A stretch of DNA of 41,431 bases. Origin: Mesostigma viride. Its lineage: Eukaryota; Streptophyta; Mesostigmatophyceae; Mesostigmatales; Mesostigmataceae. The notes below the pieces were generated by a model. That model made no database searches. It worked only from the letters and a program-made list of their open reading frames with translations, and had not been told where the DNA came from. Positions 1-9,401 of this stretch are shown here, piece by piece. Position 1 is the stretch's first letter, and every line of letters begins with the position of its first letter. The DNA lies in the NCBI GenBank assembly GCA_009746045.1, contig RPFO01001341.1, positions 22,501 to 63,931 of the forward strand, in the 5' to 3' direction. Made by a program: the position numbers and the translations under genes.

Positions 1-953
1 CGGCTGTTGTTGCGCGCCTGGGCGAGGGATTTACGAGGGCAAGGTACAGATTTGTTGCGAACGTTATCTGCTATCGGTGCTTTCTTCTATGAGCTCATCG
101 TTCGAGGTTTTTTGCGTTCTTTTTGCCCGCAGTTTCCGCCAGCTAGCTCGCCGTCGCTTGCCGTTGTGTTGTCGAATACCTGGCAGCTTTAGATTGTTTT
201 CGTTGATGTCGTGATCAGGGCCGCTTCAGTCGCAGCCTATAGCTCTTCGGGAAGGTATAAGGCATTTCATAAAACGTGTTCTGGCAAGGATGTTGTGCGT
301 ATGGACGCTTCTTGTTGTTTGAGAGTGACGCACCCTCTCCTCACAGGCCGCAGCGGCATCACAGCGCTCATGCGGTGAAGGGCCGCCAATGGTTTCTTTG
401 CATTTTATCGTGCAGGGATGGAAGTGTTATAGTGATGATGATGTTGGAGATATTGCATTTGTGTGACTGCATGTAGATAGCTGGCACCAATGGTTGTTTG
501 AGCTTTCCTTTGTTATGATGATGTGACAAGACTACAATGTGCTGAGCCAACCATGGTTGACATGCATGACTGCATGCAAGCTATATATACCATGTTCTTA
601 CTTGGTTCCTTGCCCTCCATAGTCCCAGTTTGTCATCCATGCCGGGGAGGACAGTTTAGGAGGTGTTGTTGTGTTGATTAGCTTGGTTGGCATCAACCTT
701 ACACTCTAACCTGGGAGAAACATAGAAATGCTGCTTAGGCATGTTAGGGCCACCATCGTCAAGGCTATGCACATATTTACAAGGCTGGCCATGCTGGAGG
801 GATGATGAAGACATATGAGGTGCGTGGCCACCCCTTTGTACTTTGTAAACATACTCTGCATGGTTTTGGTGCATGTTGGATGGCATATTAAGTGGCACTG
901 TGGGGTTACTAACTTACTGAGTGGTCCTTAGTGCCTTGTCATGAATGTGGTCC
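1..953. other. Unassigned flank left of the LINE
   Basis: No gene, RNA or repeat family was recognised here. Reading frames are short (80 aa or less) and have no domain-like features. This is the host sequence into which the LINE inserted, because its last 16 bases recur directly after the LINE. Confidence 0.5.
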
Positions 954-969
954 TATAGGAAACCCATCA
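954..969. repeat. Left target-site duplication of the LINE
   Basis: TATAGGAAACCCATCA stands here and again at 6,282-6,297, flanking the LINE exactly. A perfect 16-bp direct repeat around a tailed element is the product expected of target-primed reverse transcription. Confidence 0.95.
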
Positions 970-1184
970 TAATGCAGGGGACGGTTTACGGTGTGGCGAG
1001 CTATGGCTGCCGAGAATGCTCATAACTTTTACATCCGGGCATGAAATTTGGTCGGGTAAATTGCAGTAGATGCGTCCTTTAATGACGAACACGATGATAT
1101 AATTTTCAGCCGCCATCGCCCAAGATTTAGCGCAATATCATAAAACGTAGCACAGGCAGGGTTCGTAATTTTCCGGAACCGGCT
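970..1184 (+). other. LINE 5' leader
   Basis: The stretch between the left target-site duplication and the ORF1 ATG should contain the internal promoter if the copy is full length. No specific promoter motif was recognised. Confidence 0.6.
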
Positions 1185-2522
1185 ATGGCAGAAACTCCGT
1201 CAACCGCCTCCCCTTCTCTCTCCGAGAGGGAGGCTTCAGCGCCCAACACGATTACGCAACTAATTGCAGATGCGGAAACCATTGCGACGCAGCCCCAGGC
1301 AAACGCGGCCGCCATTACCGCCTCCTCCAAGCGGGTTTGCTACGCCCCAGCCGACGAGATGGAGAGCCAGATCCCCCGCCATCGTCTTCCAAAGACACCC
1401 CCATTGACGACGCCATCGACGACGACGACGACGACGCTAACGACGCTGAGTTCGACCCAGCATCCTTCATGCCTGGCAAGGTTGTCGACGAGCAGCAGTT
1501 CTTTTCGCTTACCGCCGAGCAGGCGCAGGCTATCCTGCGCCACCTGCACGACACCGGCAAGGAAATATTTTCCTTACGCGTCTGGCGGGACCATTCCAGT
1601 GGACGACATCGACGACTTGGACGAGCCACAGCTTCGACTTTCTGTTTTCTTGAGCCACGCGCAGGCCCCTTGCCTCCGGGCACTCTTTACCGCTTTCAAG
1701 GACGCCGATCACGGCACCGCCAACACCCCCGATGCTTCCCCGGAAGCAGCAGACCTGCACAAGCTCAATAAGAAAGTCGCAGACATGGCTGCCCAACTCG
1801 GCACCTTGTCCACCGCTATCCGTCAAGACACTGCCGAGCTCCGCTCCAGCATTGCCGAGGTCAAGGCCGCCCTGACCAGCCCGCCCCAACCAGCCGCCCC
1901 CGCACCGGCCACCAGCTACGCTAACATGGTCAAACAGACGGACATTGCCAACCTAATGGAGGATGCAGCACGCAGGGGGGCTGCAGCCCACAAGACTGCG
2001 GTCGAGGAGGACCTGCGCTCACGCAGTATAGTGGTCCGGTATTTCCAGGTCGCACAGCAGCCTGAAACGGACCTGATGCTAGCGCAACGCCTGTACCACA
2101 GCCTCATCGTGGGCAGGCTGCAACTGGGCAACGAACGCATCCGCATTGAGTCGGCAGCCTGGATGGCGGGCCAGCCTGGCCCCATCCGGGTGACCTTTGC
2201 GAATGTGGCCAGCAAGGTGAAGGTACTCCAGGCCCGCAAGCTCCTAGGCGGGAAGAACGCGCCGAGCCTCGACGACCTCCTCTCACCGGCCCAGCTAGTC
2301 ATCAAGAATGGTCTGCTGGGCAGCGACGTGGCGATCAAGGCCAAGCGGGATGGCCAGAAGGTCTACGTCCGCCTCGTCCACGACACCCCCGTGCTATTCA
2401 TCAACGGCCAGCGCACGGAGGCGCAGGCTCCGAACAAGCGGCACAAGTCGGGCCGTCCCAGGCCCGCCCCAGCTGCGTCATCATCGTCTACGCACGTCCC
2501 GGGTATGGATGGCGCCCGGTAA
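1185..2522 (+). CDS. LINE ORF1 protein (RNA-binding, L1 ORF1p-like)
   Basis: The 445-aa product should bind LINE RNA as an oligomer and form the retrotransposition particle. Seen in the sequence: a Ser/Thr/Pro-rich N-terminus, a predicted coiled coil at about residues 189-231, an RRM-like segment at about 280-355 (SIVVRYF near 281, RVTFAN near 335), then a basic C-terminal domain to about 410. No CCHC zinc knuckle is visible. The RRM-to-C-terminal part aligns by eye with the ORF1 remnant at 7,834-8,740. Between about 1,380 and 1,590 this frame is low-complexity, while the +2 frame reads an acidic, more protein-like stretch (DDAIDDDDDD, then FFSLTAEQAQAILRHL). Two compensating indels may therefore have scrambled residues ~60-135. 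The ATG at 1,185 is the first in the frame and lies 215 bp inside the element. Confidence 0.85.
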   Translation: MAETPSTASPSLSEREASAPNTITQLIADAETIATQPQANAAAITASSKRVCYAPADEMESQIPRHRLPKTPPLTTPSTTTTTTLTTLSSTQHPSCLARLSTSSSSFRLPPSRRRLSCATCTTPARKYFPYASGGTIPVDDIDDLDEPQLRLSVFLSHAQAPCLRALFTAFKDADHGTANTPDASPEAADLHKLNKKVADMAAQLGTLSTAIRQDTAELRSSIAEVKAALTSPPQPAAPAPATSYANMVKQTDIANLMEDAARRGAAAHKTAVEEDLRSRSIVVRYFQVAQQPETDLMLAQRLYHSLIVGRLQLGNERIRIESAAWMAGQPGPIRVTFANVASKVKVLQARKLLGGKNAPSLDDLLSPAQLVIKNGLLGSDVAIKAKRDGQKVYVRLVHDTPVLFINGQRTEAQAPNKRHKSGRPRPAPAASSSSTHVPGMDGAR

Positions 2523-2799
2523 GGGCACACCCTCGCGGCCTCGCGGTACAATAGGCTTTGGGCACAGCCTTTATAAACAAGCCCCTTTCCATCCTCATGT
2601 CGCACCGTGCGAGCATGATCAGGATGCAAGGTCGCCAGGCACGCCACGGTCAACCTTCCCGCCAATTTACCAGCCTTACACGCCTCCTAGCCCGCCTTGA
2701 GCGGGATGAGGCCCAGTCGACACGCCGGCGACCCCAGCCAGGACGGAGACGACGCATATCCGTCCTGAAAGAAAGCCTCCATGCGTTGACAAGCATTAA
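2523..2799 (+). other. LINE inter-ORF spacer
   Basis: Between the ORF1 stop and the open ORF2 frame, stops occur in the ORF2 frame at 2,707 and 2,797. A 112-aa open frame at 2,558-2,896 ends in polyproline and shows no domain. It is probably spacer. Confidence 0.5.
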
Positions 2800-5700
2800 C
2801 CCCAATCGCCACCCTCCCCCTCCCCCCCCCCACCCCCACCCCCACCTCCAGCACTACCCTTCTCCACCCCCACCCCCACCCCCACCCCCCCGCTAATAGG
2901 GCAACGGCCCATTCTTGGTATTGCAAGTTTTAACGTGCGCACCCTCCCTGCAGATCCTTCTACGAGCGGCGGCACCCCAGCACGCCAACGCGTCGACGAG
3001 CTGATCGCCCTGTGCGCCGACAACAAGATCGCTGTTCTTGGAGTCCAGGAGCACCGACGCACCGTTGACCCTCAGCACGCGGTCAACGGTCTGCTGGTCG
3101 ACGACCTGCGTGCAGGCTGGCGGTTCCACTATGGTGGCGGCGACGCGCCGGGCCAAGGTGGTGTGGGCCTCTTGTGCTCGCCGGCAGCATCAGAGCAGCT
3201 CCAGTCCATCGTGCTGCGGTCCCCGCGTGTGCTAGTGGCCACTTTTTCGGCCACTGAGGGCCATTCACACCACACGCTAACCGTTATCGTGGGATATGCA
3301 CCACATGCGGGTCGAGCTCAGGCGGAACGTGAGGCCTTCTTCGACGCCCTCAAGGAGGAGGAGGCCAACATCCCAGCTCGGCACTTCCTGGTTATGCTGC
3401 TCGACGCCAACGCCACGCTGCCAGTTGGCACTGGGGGCGCTCAGTATTCCCCAACCAACACGACAGCCAACGGTAACACGCCTTTATTTGCGAATCTGCT
3501 GGCAGAATCTGCGCTGGTTGCATGCAATGCTTCTTTCGCACGCCCCGCTGAGCAGCTGGCCACCTTTTTTGGGCCGTCGGATCGGGTGGTGTGCCTTGAT
3601 TATGTCTGCGTACGTCGGGCTCAGCGCCCCTCAGTTGTCGATGCTCGCGTCCTGCAAGATTCTGTCAGCACGGTGGAATCTGATCATCGTCTCGTGCTCG
3701 CTCGCATCAGATTGCGGTTTCCTGGGGTGAAACCGTCGCGACAGCTGGCACCTCAGCCAGATCTGAAAGTGCTCCGGATTGTGCTGAAGGATGCCGACAA
3801 GATGTCAGCAGCAGAGCAGGCCGCTATGTCGCACAGGGATGATTTCCTGGCCGTATTCGACGCCGGGGGCAGCCGACAGCAGTTACACGCCATTCCGCCG
3901 CCGGGGGATATTTCAGTGATCCTCCGTGGTGTCGCCGCCAAGTATCGCCTGGCTGCCCGCACCCTCCCCACCTTGCCTCCGCGTCGGCAGCTTGCTGTCC
4001 ACCGTCACGCACCGACAGTGGTCGCCGCCAGGCAGATGCTCCGCCGCAACAGAGATCCGATCGCCAAACCTGGGCTGCAAGCAGCTCTGAGGGCCGCCTA
4101 CGAGCAGGCTGAGAAGGCAGATGCTCAGCAGATGGTCAAGGACCTGCGCAGCTGCCAGCAGAAGCACGACGGCAAGGGGGCCTGGTTCTGGTACAAGCGC
4201 CTCGGGCACCCGGACGGCCTCGGCCGGCCCCACCGCCACGACGTCCCCGGCGCCCCAGCCAAGCGGCTTCGTACCTGGGCCACGGCCACGGCCGAGGTCG
4301 TGGGGACAGCTGCGCCGCCCCCACCCCTGCTCCCAGCCGCCGCCGCCCGCCCGGCCGCCCTGGCCGGCCCCGCAGGGCCCCCGGCCCCGCCTAGGTCAGC
4401 GGCGGACTACCTAGTCCCCCCGCTGGTCGGCCCACTTGGCGACCCGTCTGACATGCCTCCTTTCACCTCTCGCGAGGTCACGGAGGCGGTCCAGCGCCTG
4501 CGTTATGACGCAGCCACCGGCTCTGACGAGATTCCGGCCGCAGTTGTAAAACTTGCAGCCGAATTCGAGGACACAGGTGTTATGCTGCTCTTCCGGGACA
4601 TCTGCAACCGCCTTCTGCTGTCGTCGCAACCACCTCCAGCGGCCTGGCAACACAGTTTTCGCACGATGCTGTACAAGAACAAGGGGTCGCCTGCCGACCC
4701 CGGCAACTACAGAGGGGTGTGCATTCAAAGTGCCCCCCTCAAGCTTCTTATGCGGCTCATCCTGAACCGCCTGCGCACGGCCCTGGACGGTCACCTCAGC
4801 GAGACTCAGCACGGCTTCCGTTCAGGTCGCAACACAGTACAGGCGCTCTTCGCTACTCGCCGACTGGTGGAGGAACTGCAACGCCTTCAGCCTGGTGAGT
4901 CCCCTTTGCACCTTGTGCTGGTGGACTTCATCAAAGCCTTCGATTCGGTTTTCTGGCCTGCGCTTTGGGACATCCTCGAGTTGTTCCGGATCCCCCGCCC
5001 CCTGATTGCTGTCATCCGCAACCTGTATGAAGGGTCCACCACTTCGGTGCGCACTTCTTACGGGACCACGCCCCCATGCCCTTTACAGAAGGGTGTGTGG
5101 CAGGGCTGCGTGCTGTCGCCCTACCTGTTCATTATTGTTGTCGAATACGTAATGATTCAGGCGCGCAAGCGATTTGCCCGCATCGTGGGCAGGGAACCAG
5201 GAGTGCAGGTTGCTAACAAATTCTGGCATGGCGGTGCGGACACGGAGATTCGGCTAGCAGACATCATTTACGCAGACGACACCACCCTCTTTGAGGACAC
5301 TGAGCACGTGCAGACATGGCTTGACTGCCTGGCTCTCGAGGCCCGTGCAGTGGGGCTTGAGGTCAGCAAGAAGACAGAGGCCCTGGCGGTTGGGCTCACC
5401 ACCTCAGCGCCGCCCCTCTATCTCCTAGACGGCTCTCGAGTCCTGTATCGGGACCGCGTTAAGCTGCTGGGCAGCCTGCTCCCTAGCTGCGAGGTGATGT
5501 GGACCACCGCATCTCCCTCGCCTGGCACGCTTTACGCCAGTACCGGGCCCTATGGCGCAAGCCCCTGGGCAAGATCGAGAAACAGGACCTGTTCAAGGTC
5601 CTCGTCCTTCCTGTTCTCACGTATGGCGCCGAGACGTGGACCCTCACCGCCGACCTGGCCCGCAAGCTGGACGGCGCGGTCACCAGCATGCTGCGTTCCA

Positions 5701-6095
5701 TTTTCAGAGTAGGATATGCTGCTCATGTCCGCAATGAGGACCTGTACCAGGGCATGCCCTATATCACCAGCACAATTAAGCAACGCCGCCTGCAGCTAGT
5801 AGGGCACCTAGCTCGCACCAACCAGGTAGACACCTCACGTGGCCCCCCCGCAGGACTGCGACCAGCCCAGCCTGGCCGGCACCTCCTGACGTGGGCTGGG
5901 CCCAGTGATGTTAGACGCCGCAAGGCCCGCACCTTCAAAGAACAGCTAGTAGAGGACATGGGGGGCCTAGGCCTCTCCGTGATTTGGAAGAAGATGATGG
6001 ACAAGGCCAAGTGGGCCCAGGTCATAGAGGACAACGAGCCCCCCCCAGTGGGGAAGCGCCCGCGTGTGCAATCCCGCGGGAGGCACGCTAGATAG
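2800..6095 (+). pseudogene. LINE ORF2: AP-type endonuclease and reverse transcriptase, one frameshift
   Basis: ORF2 protein nicks target DNA and reverse-transcribes the element RNA at the nick. The frame is open from 2,800 but has no ATG before the endonuclease. Conserved coding starts at IASFNVRTL (2,920), and GTG at 2,935 is not convincing as a start. Numbered from 2,935, endonuclease motifs are QEHR (38-41), VGYAPH (119-124), LLDANA (155-160), LDYVCV (221-226) and SDHRLV (249-254). A Pro/Ala-rich linker lies near 455-490. RT motifs are NYRGVCI (591), QHGFRSGRN (625), VDFIKAFD (663), VWQGCVLSPY (721) and IIYADDTTLF (777, catalytic YADD). Near 5,487-5,499 a 1-nt indel moves the sequence to the third frame, where VLTYGAETWTL and RRLQLVGHLAR continue to the stop at 6,095. 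No RNase H was recognised. The copy is otherwise intact. Confidence 0.9.
2812..2891 (+). repeat. C-rich (CCCCCA)n tract upstream of the ORF2 endonuclease
   Basis: Runs of CCCCCAC and CCACCCC fill about 80 bp. They encode a proline/threonine-rich stretch in the open ORF2 frame and are G4-prone on the other strand. Confidence 0.85.
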
Positions 6096-6281
6096 CTCCC
6101 CCTAGGGCAGCGTGCGGCTGCCTAGATAGATGATGTAGATAGAATGTTGTTAGATAGATGTAGTATGTAGCCAATGTAGATAGATTAGACCGGTAGGAAT
6201 GTGTGCACCCATCCATCCATTCATCGGGGTTAATGCTCCGTGACTCCCCAACGGGAGCACGAGTCTAATTAATTAATTAAT
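6096..6281 (+). other. LINE 3' UTR, terminal stem-loop and AATT tail
   Basis: It contains TAGATAGATG-type short repeats (about 6,121-6,190). Near 6,241-6,260 a stem-loop pairs ACTCC with GGGAG around CAAC. A (TAATT/AATT)n tail reaches 6,281. Variants of the stem-loop and tail end several other elements in the window. Confidence 0.85.
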
Positions 6282-6297
6282 TATAGGAAACCCATCA
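6282..6297. repeat. Right target-site duplication of the LINE
   Basis: This is an exact copy of 954-969, directly after the AATT tail. Confidence 0.95.
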
Positions 6298-6740
6298 ACT
6301 TGAGCAGTTCTTGTCGCAATGACCCCCCACATTGAGCATGCGTTGCCGTCAGCGTGCAAGAGTTGATTATGTGTGCTTTGGTCAGTTTGCAGATGTCTTT
6401 GATGAAGAAGGAGGTGCTAGTGTGGCTAAATGGTTACTCTAATTTCCTTGTAGCGTCTACATGGGTGGCCGTCTTGGAATGGTTGTAACTTGGGCAGTTC
6501 TTGTCAGAATGGCGTCAAACCTTGAACATAGGAGGTACCATATGTGCAGAGAATGGTAGTATGTGGTTTGGCCAGTTTTCATGAGGCTTAGATGTATATA
6601 GGGTTGTTAGTGTGGTTAAATACTAGCTAAAACCTCCCTTAGCTTCGTCACAGGTGGCAATCTAGGAATATCCATCAAATAGGGCTGCGCTTGTCAGAAT
6701 GACCTGAAAATTTGGGGCTGCATGTCCCCCCTCTCTAGTA
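6298..6740. repeat. Degenerate ~190-bp tandem repeat, about 2.3 copies
   Basis: The phrase GCAGTTCTTGTC(A/G) followed by GAATG/CAATGAC recurs with variation near 6,304, 6,494 and 6,685. It is followed each time by related TGTGG(C/T)TAAAT and GTGGC segments. No gene was seen. Confidence 0.65.
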
Positions 6741-7145
6741 TTTGGGAATATATGATTTGGCACTATTGCATGTGTTTATGATTTGTTTTATTTTTTTTTG
6801 TTTAAAAAAGGACCCTTTTTGCGGGAAAATCCATCAATGTGTCTAAACATCATTATTTTGTGCTCAAAATTAGGCAGGCTTTCTCAAAAGTGGGGGAACT
6901 ATGCGGGAATATATGATTTGGTCCCAATATGTTTGCCCATTGTCCTAGGAAAAATGTGACTAAAAAAGCGTCTTTTTCTATTTTTAGCGCGTAACCGGTG
7001 TATGGTGGGGGCTAGTACCACCCCCAAGTGGCTGGAAATTTTTTTTTTAATCATATTTATGGTCCCCAATCATCATTGGATTTTTAGCACATGCATAGGT
7101 ATGGTTTCCAGAAAAGTGCCCTTTAGGGGTGTCCCCTCCCCTTCG
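6740..7145 (+). repeat. Large inverted repeat, left arm
   Basis: About 400 bp recurs in reverse complement at 10,041-10,447 with scattered differences. Shared landmarks include a T-run near 6,790, CCCATTGTCCTAGG near 6,938, TAGCGCGTAACCGG near 6,986 and GGTTTCCAGAAAAGTGCCC near 7,104. The arms could be long terminal inverted repeats or two opposed copies of one repeat. Confidence 0.9.
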
Positions 7146-7192
7146 CCCTTTCTTCGAACCTTTGTTTGTTATTGTTTACAAGTAGACCCGGC

Positions 7193-7207
7193 GGGGGCCA
7201 AGCCCCC
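7193..7207. repeat. GC hairpin resembling the Y head
   Basis: GGGGGC and GCCCCC pair around a CAA loop, followed by ACT-ATTTTGGAC. The Y heads have GGCC-AAGGCC and ACTTTTTCGGAC, so this may be a diverged relative outside the macrosatellite. Confidence 0.5.
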
Positions 7208-7376
7208 AACTATTTTGGACTCCACAACTAATGGAGAATCCTATTCAAGCCCGGCTGCGCAGAGTCTAACTGGGTTTTCACACTCGGGTTTTTTTCGGTC
7301 GAATTTCCGTTTTGGCCGGAAAAAATTCGACGAAACTTTTTCACACTGGGTTTTTCCGGTCCGAAACGGAAAAACG

Positions 7377-7389
7377 GGTCTTTTCCGTT
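7377..7389. repeat. Target-site duplication of the ORF1-only retroelement (3' side)
   Basis: GGTCTTTTCCGTT occurs here and at 8,741-8,753, exactly bounding the insert. The AATT tail abuts this copy, as expected for a minus-strand LINE-type insertion. Confidence 0.9.
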
Positions 7390-7833
7390 AATTAATTAAT
7401 TAATTAATTATCCACATCACTCCGTTGGGAGTCAATGTAGCACATATCCCTGAGAAGGGGCATATGGCTTTAAATACATCCTAGGCTACTTCATGCAAGG
7501 GTGGGAATGTAAGCAACACTTGCTCTAGGTGCCGCAAGGGCACCGGCACCACCATGCTGTCTCAGGTTCAACCCAGCTAAGGGGATCCTGGCACGGGGGA
7601 GGAAGATCATCATGGCTATGCAAGGGCTAGGGCATGGCTTCTCGACAGAGAGCATCTCTCTGCATGGCATAGCATGGCTAAGTTCTTAATGCAACATCCA
7701 TGGGGGTCCCATTATAGACAAAGCATGGCTAAATGTTGAAGGCATCATCCATGGGGGCCATTATGGGCGCACATGCGCGTGGGCCACATGCTAGGCTAAG
7801 CCTTACTAATCTACACTACTGGTATATATATTC
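7390..7833 (-). other. 3' UTR and tail of the ORF1-only element
   Basis: It contains GC-poor unique sequence, a segment with CATGAAGTAGCCTAGGATG (minus strand) shared with the fragment at 19,524-19,640, the terminal stem-loop near 7,420-7,433 and an AATT tail. Confidence 0.75.
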
Positions 7834-8740
7834 CTAGTCTGAGGTGGCAGGAGGGGGCTGCCAGGGCTTGTGGTCAACGTGGATGACCGCCCCCTCCAGT
7901 ATACCGGCTTCCCCCTTGCGCTCTGCCGGAGCTGAAGGTAGGCCGGCCATAGCTCGCGTCGCCGTTGTTGCTGGGCCAGGGTCAAGTCGTCGTCCAGCGT
8001 GAAGCGAGTCTCCGAGAGCTTCTTGCGGCATTTAAGGAACGCCAGCTTGTCCGCCATGTACTTAAAGGTGAGGAGCACGGGGGCCGGGCCAGCCTTCCCC
8101 GCGCGCGGGGGAGGCGGACAGCCGACATGTCCAGCTCACCAGTGAGTAACATGGGGGCAAGAATGGCGCGCTTAAATGCCTCAAGAAGGCTCGTGGAGGT
8201 CTCACCTGCCTGCTGGTCGAAGTGCTTGACGATGACATTGTGGCTGCGCCGGGCGATGTCGGCTTCCTCGCGAAGGTCGAGGGCTTGTTGCTTGAGTTGT
8301 GCCGAGATGGTGGAGGTGGTGGAGGTGGTGTGCTGCTTAAGCAAGTCCGCCCAGGTGGAGGGAGCATCGCCGGCCGAGCCAGCAGGCGCCGGCTGGGCGG
8401 CGATGTCCTTCACCGCCTGGGCGGTGAGGCCGGCGGTGTCATGCAAGCTCTCAAGGGCGTTGGCGGTGGCTTGAAGGCGTTGGTCGAGGTCGAGGAGCTG
8501 GGCTTTGATGTCGGCAGTGGAGGCGGAGATGGCCGTGGAGGTGGAGGCGGCGGCGGTGGAAATGTGAGGAAGTTCAGCAGTCAGCGTGCCGCCGATTGCT
8601 GCTATGTCGGCAGCAAGGGGGGTCACGTGCTGCTGAAAGGCTTCCGTGAGGATGGAGCGGAGGGTGGGGACGGAAAGGGGTGGAGCCCAGATCTCGCCGT
8701 CAGAGCGCTGGAGAAGGGAGTTGAGGATGGCGTGTTGGAG
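7834..8740 (-). pseudogene. LINE ORF1 remnant, two frameshifts
   Basis: Minus-strand coding begins inside ORF1 at the insertion edge (QHAILNSLLQRSDGEIW). It has a coiled-coil-like region (AQLLDLDQRLQATANALESL) and an RRM-like start (HNVIVKHFDQQ). A frameshift near 8,080-8,115 moves the frame to VLLTFKYMADKLAFLKCRKK and LTLAQQQRRRELWPAYLQLR. A second, in the G-run near 7,884-7,894, leads to AVIHVDHKPWQ and the stop. The C-terminal part aligns with LINE ORF1 residues ~345-405. The product would have bound RNA; this copy is dead. Confidence 0.8.
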
Positions 8741-8753
8741 GTCTTTTCCGTTG
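8741..8753. repeat. Target-site duplication of the ORF1-only retroelement (5' side)
   Basis: This is an exact copy of 7,377-7,389. Confidence 0.9.
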
Positions 8754-8787
8754 ATCCACCGTAATACCACTGAATTTGGCAAAATCA

Positions 8788-8858
8788 GGTGGAATTCAGT
8801 GGTATTGGGTGGTAGACCCCCAAATGGGTCTACCACCCAATACCACTGGAATTCCACC
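8788..8858. repeat. Near-perfect 32/33-bp palindrome with 6-nt loop
   Basis: The arms at 8,788-8,819 and 8,826-8,858 are reverse complements apart from one extra base. They contain GGTGGAATTC, TATTGGGTGGTAGACCC and the complements. It lies inside the Harbinger-like element. Confidence 0.95.
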
Positions 8859-9171
8859 CCAATTGTGGCCGGGGGGGCGCCGCGCCACAAGTTTTTACTT
8901 GTCCGACCCAATAGGATGCGTCCACCTGGACGGTCGAAATTCCCTTCGCATCCGGTTCGCATGCCCAATTCCAGTTCTGAACATGTCTGACCAGCCCACG
9001 GGAACAGCCGTAAAAAACTTGCCATTTTTTCGTAGCCCGTACAGCGTGTCAAGCCCGGCGCGTGCACGGCCCTGTTCCGGCGCATACCACTTTTGGCCGA
9101 AAGTCCGCCGAAATTCGCCGGAGCGTCCAAACAATTCGACAGAAAAAAACCCGAGTGTGAAAACCCTGTAA

Positions 9172-9270
9172 ATTCCCGTGGCCCGGTGCCAGTGGCCCAG
9201 TGCCCGTGGCCCGGCGCGGCGCCCGTGGCCCGGTACTGGTTAGTGGCCTGGTGGCTACTGGCTAGTGCGA
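9172..9270. repeat. Short GTGGCCCGG-type tandem repeat
   Basis: GTGGCCCGG, GTGGCCCAG and CCCGTGGCCCGGCG recur several times, degenerating into GTGGCCTGG and GTGGCTACTGG. No coding potential is evident. Confidence 0.7.
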
Positions 9271-9342
9271 GTTGTGGCCCGTTGAAATTCCTTTCGTCCC
9301 TCCGTTGCTGAATTTTTTTTCCCCGTGGCTACTGTACAGTCA

Positions 9343-9401
9343 TTCCCGCGTTAAGTTGCGATCGCCCCCTGAAACTTGGCGCCGCAACTTAACGCGGGAA
9401 C
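9343..9401. repeat. 18-bp perfect inverted repeat (hairpin)
   Basis: TTCCCGCGTTAAGTTGCG and its reverse complement flank a ~22-nt spacer. A third partial copy (CGCAACTTAACGG) follows directly. It could be a small foldback element or the remnant of one. Confidence 0.9.

Larger units (their letters stand above)
970..6281 (+). mobile_element. Full-length LINE (non-LTR retrotransposon)
   Basis: This 5.3-kb element has a short 5' leader, ORF1, a C-rich spacer, ORF2 (endonuclease plus reverse transcriptase), a 3' UTR with a stem-loop, and an AATT-repeat tail. A perfect 16-bp target-site duplication defines both ends and indicates a fairly recent insertion that is not 5'-truncated. Two ORFs with an RRM-type ORF1 and an AP-type endonuclease are L1-like. 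The microsatellite-like tail and the C-terminal YGAETW and GHLAR motifs recall RTE-type elements, so the clade is left open. One frameshift in ORF2 probably makes this copy defective. Confidence 0.95.
7390..8740 (-). mobile_element. ORF1-only (half-LINE) retroelement
   Basis: A 1.35-kb minus-strand insertion has a perfect 13-bp target-site duplication. It reads ORF1, then a ~440-bp 3' UTR, the CTCC-CAAC-GGAG stem-loop and an (AATT)n tail at 7,390-7,412. It has no endonuclease or reverse transcriptase, so it must have been mobilised in trans. The 5' end falls inside ORF1 coding sequence, so the copy is 5'-truncated. The layout resembles mammalian HAL1. Whether the family lacks ORF2 or only this copy lost it cannot be told from one copy. 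Confidence 0.85.
7270..9168. mobile_element. Non-autonomous DNA transposon, Harbinger-like
   Basis: Terminal inverted repeats of 36 bp at 7,270-7,305 and 9,133-9,168 match at 34 positions and share GGGTTTTCACACTCGGG. TAA flanks both ends (7,267-7,269 and 9,169-9,171). A 3-bp TWA duplication is characteristic of PIF/Harbinger elements, so that superfamily is inferred. Removing the retroelement and one duplication leaves about 535 bp with no transposase. The element carries a 70-bp palindrome. Confidence 0.7.

Noticed and set aside
5499-6095. 198-aa separate gene after ORF2
   Set aside because: Its content (YGAETW, GHLAR) is the normal C-terminal part of a LINE ORF2 protein, continuing after the frameshift near 5,490.
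7982-9130. 382-aa minus-strand ORF as one protein
   Set aside because: It crosses the retroelement boundary at 8,740 and the target-site duplication. Only the part below 8,740 is ORF1-derived.
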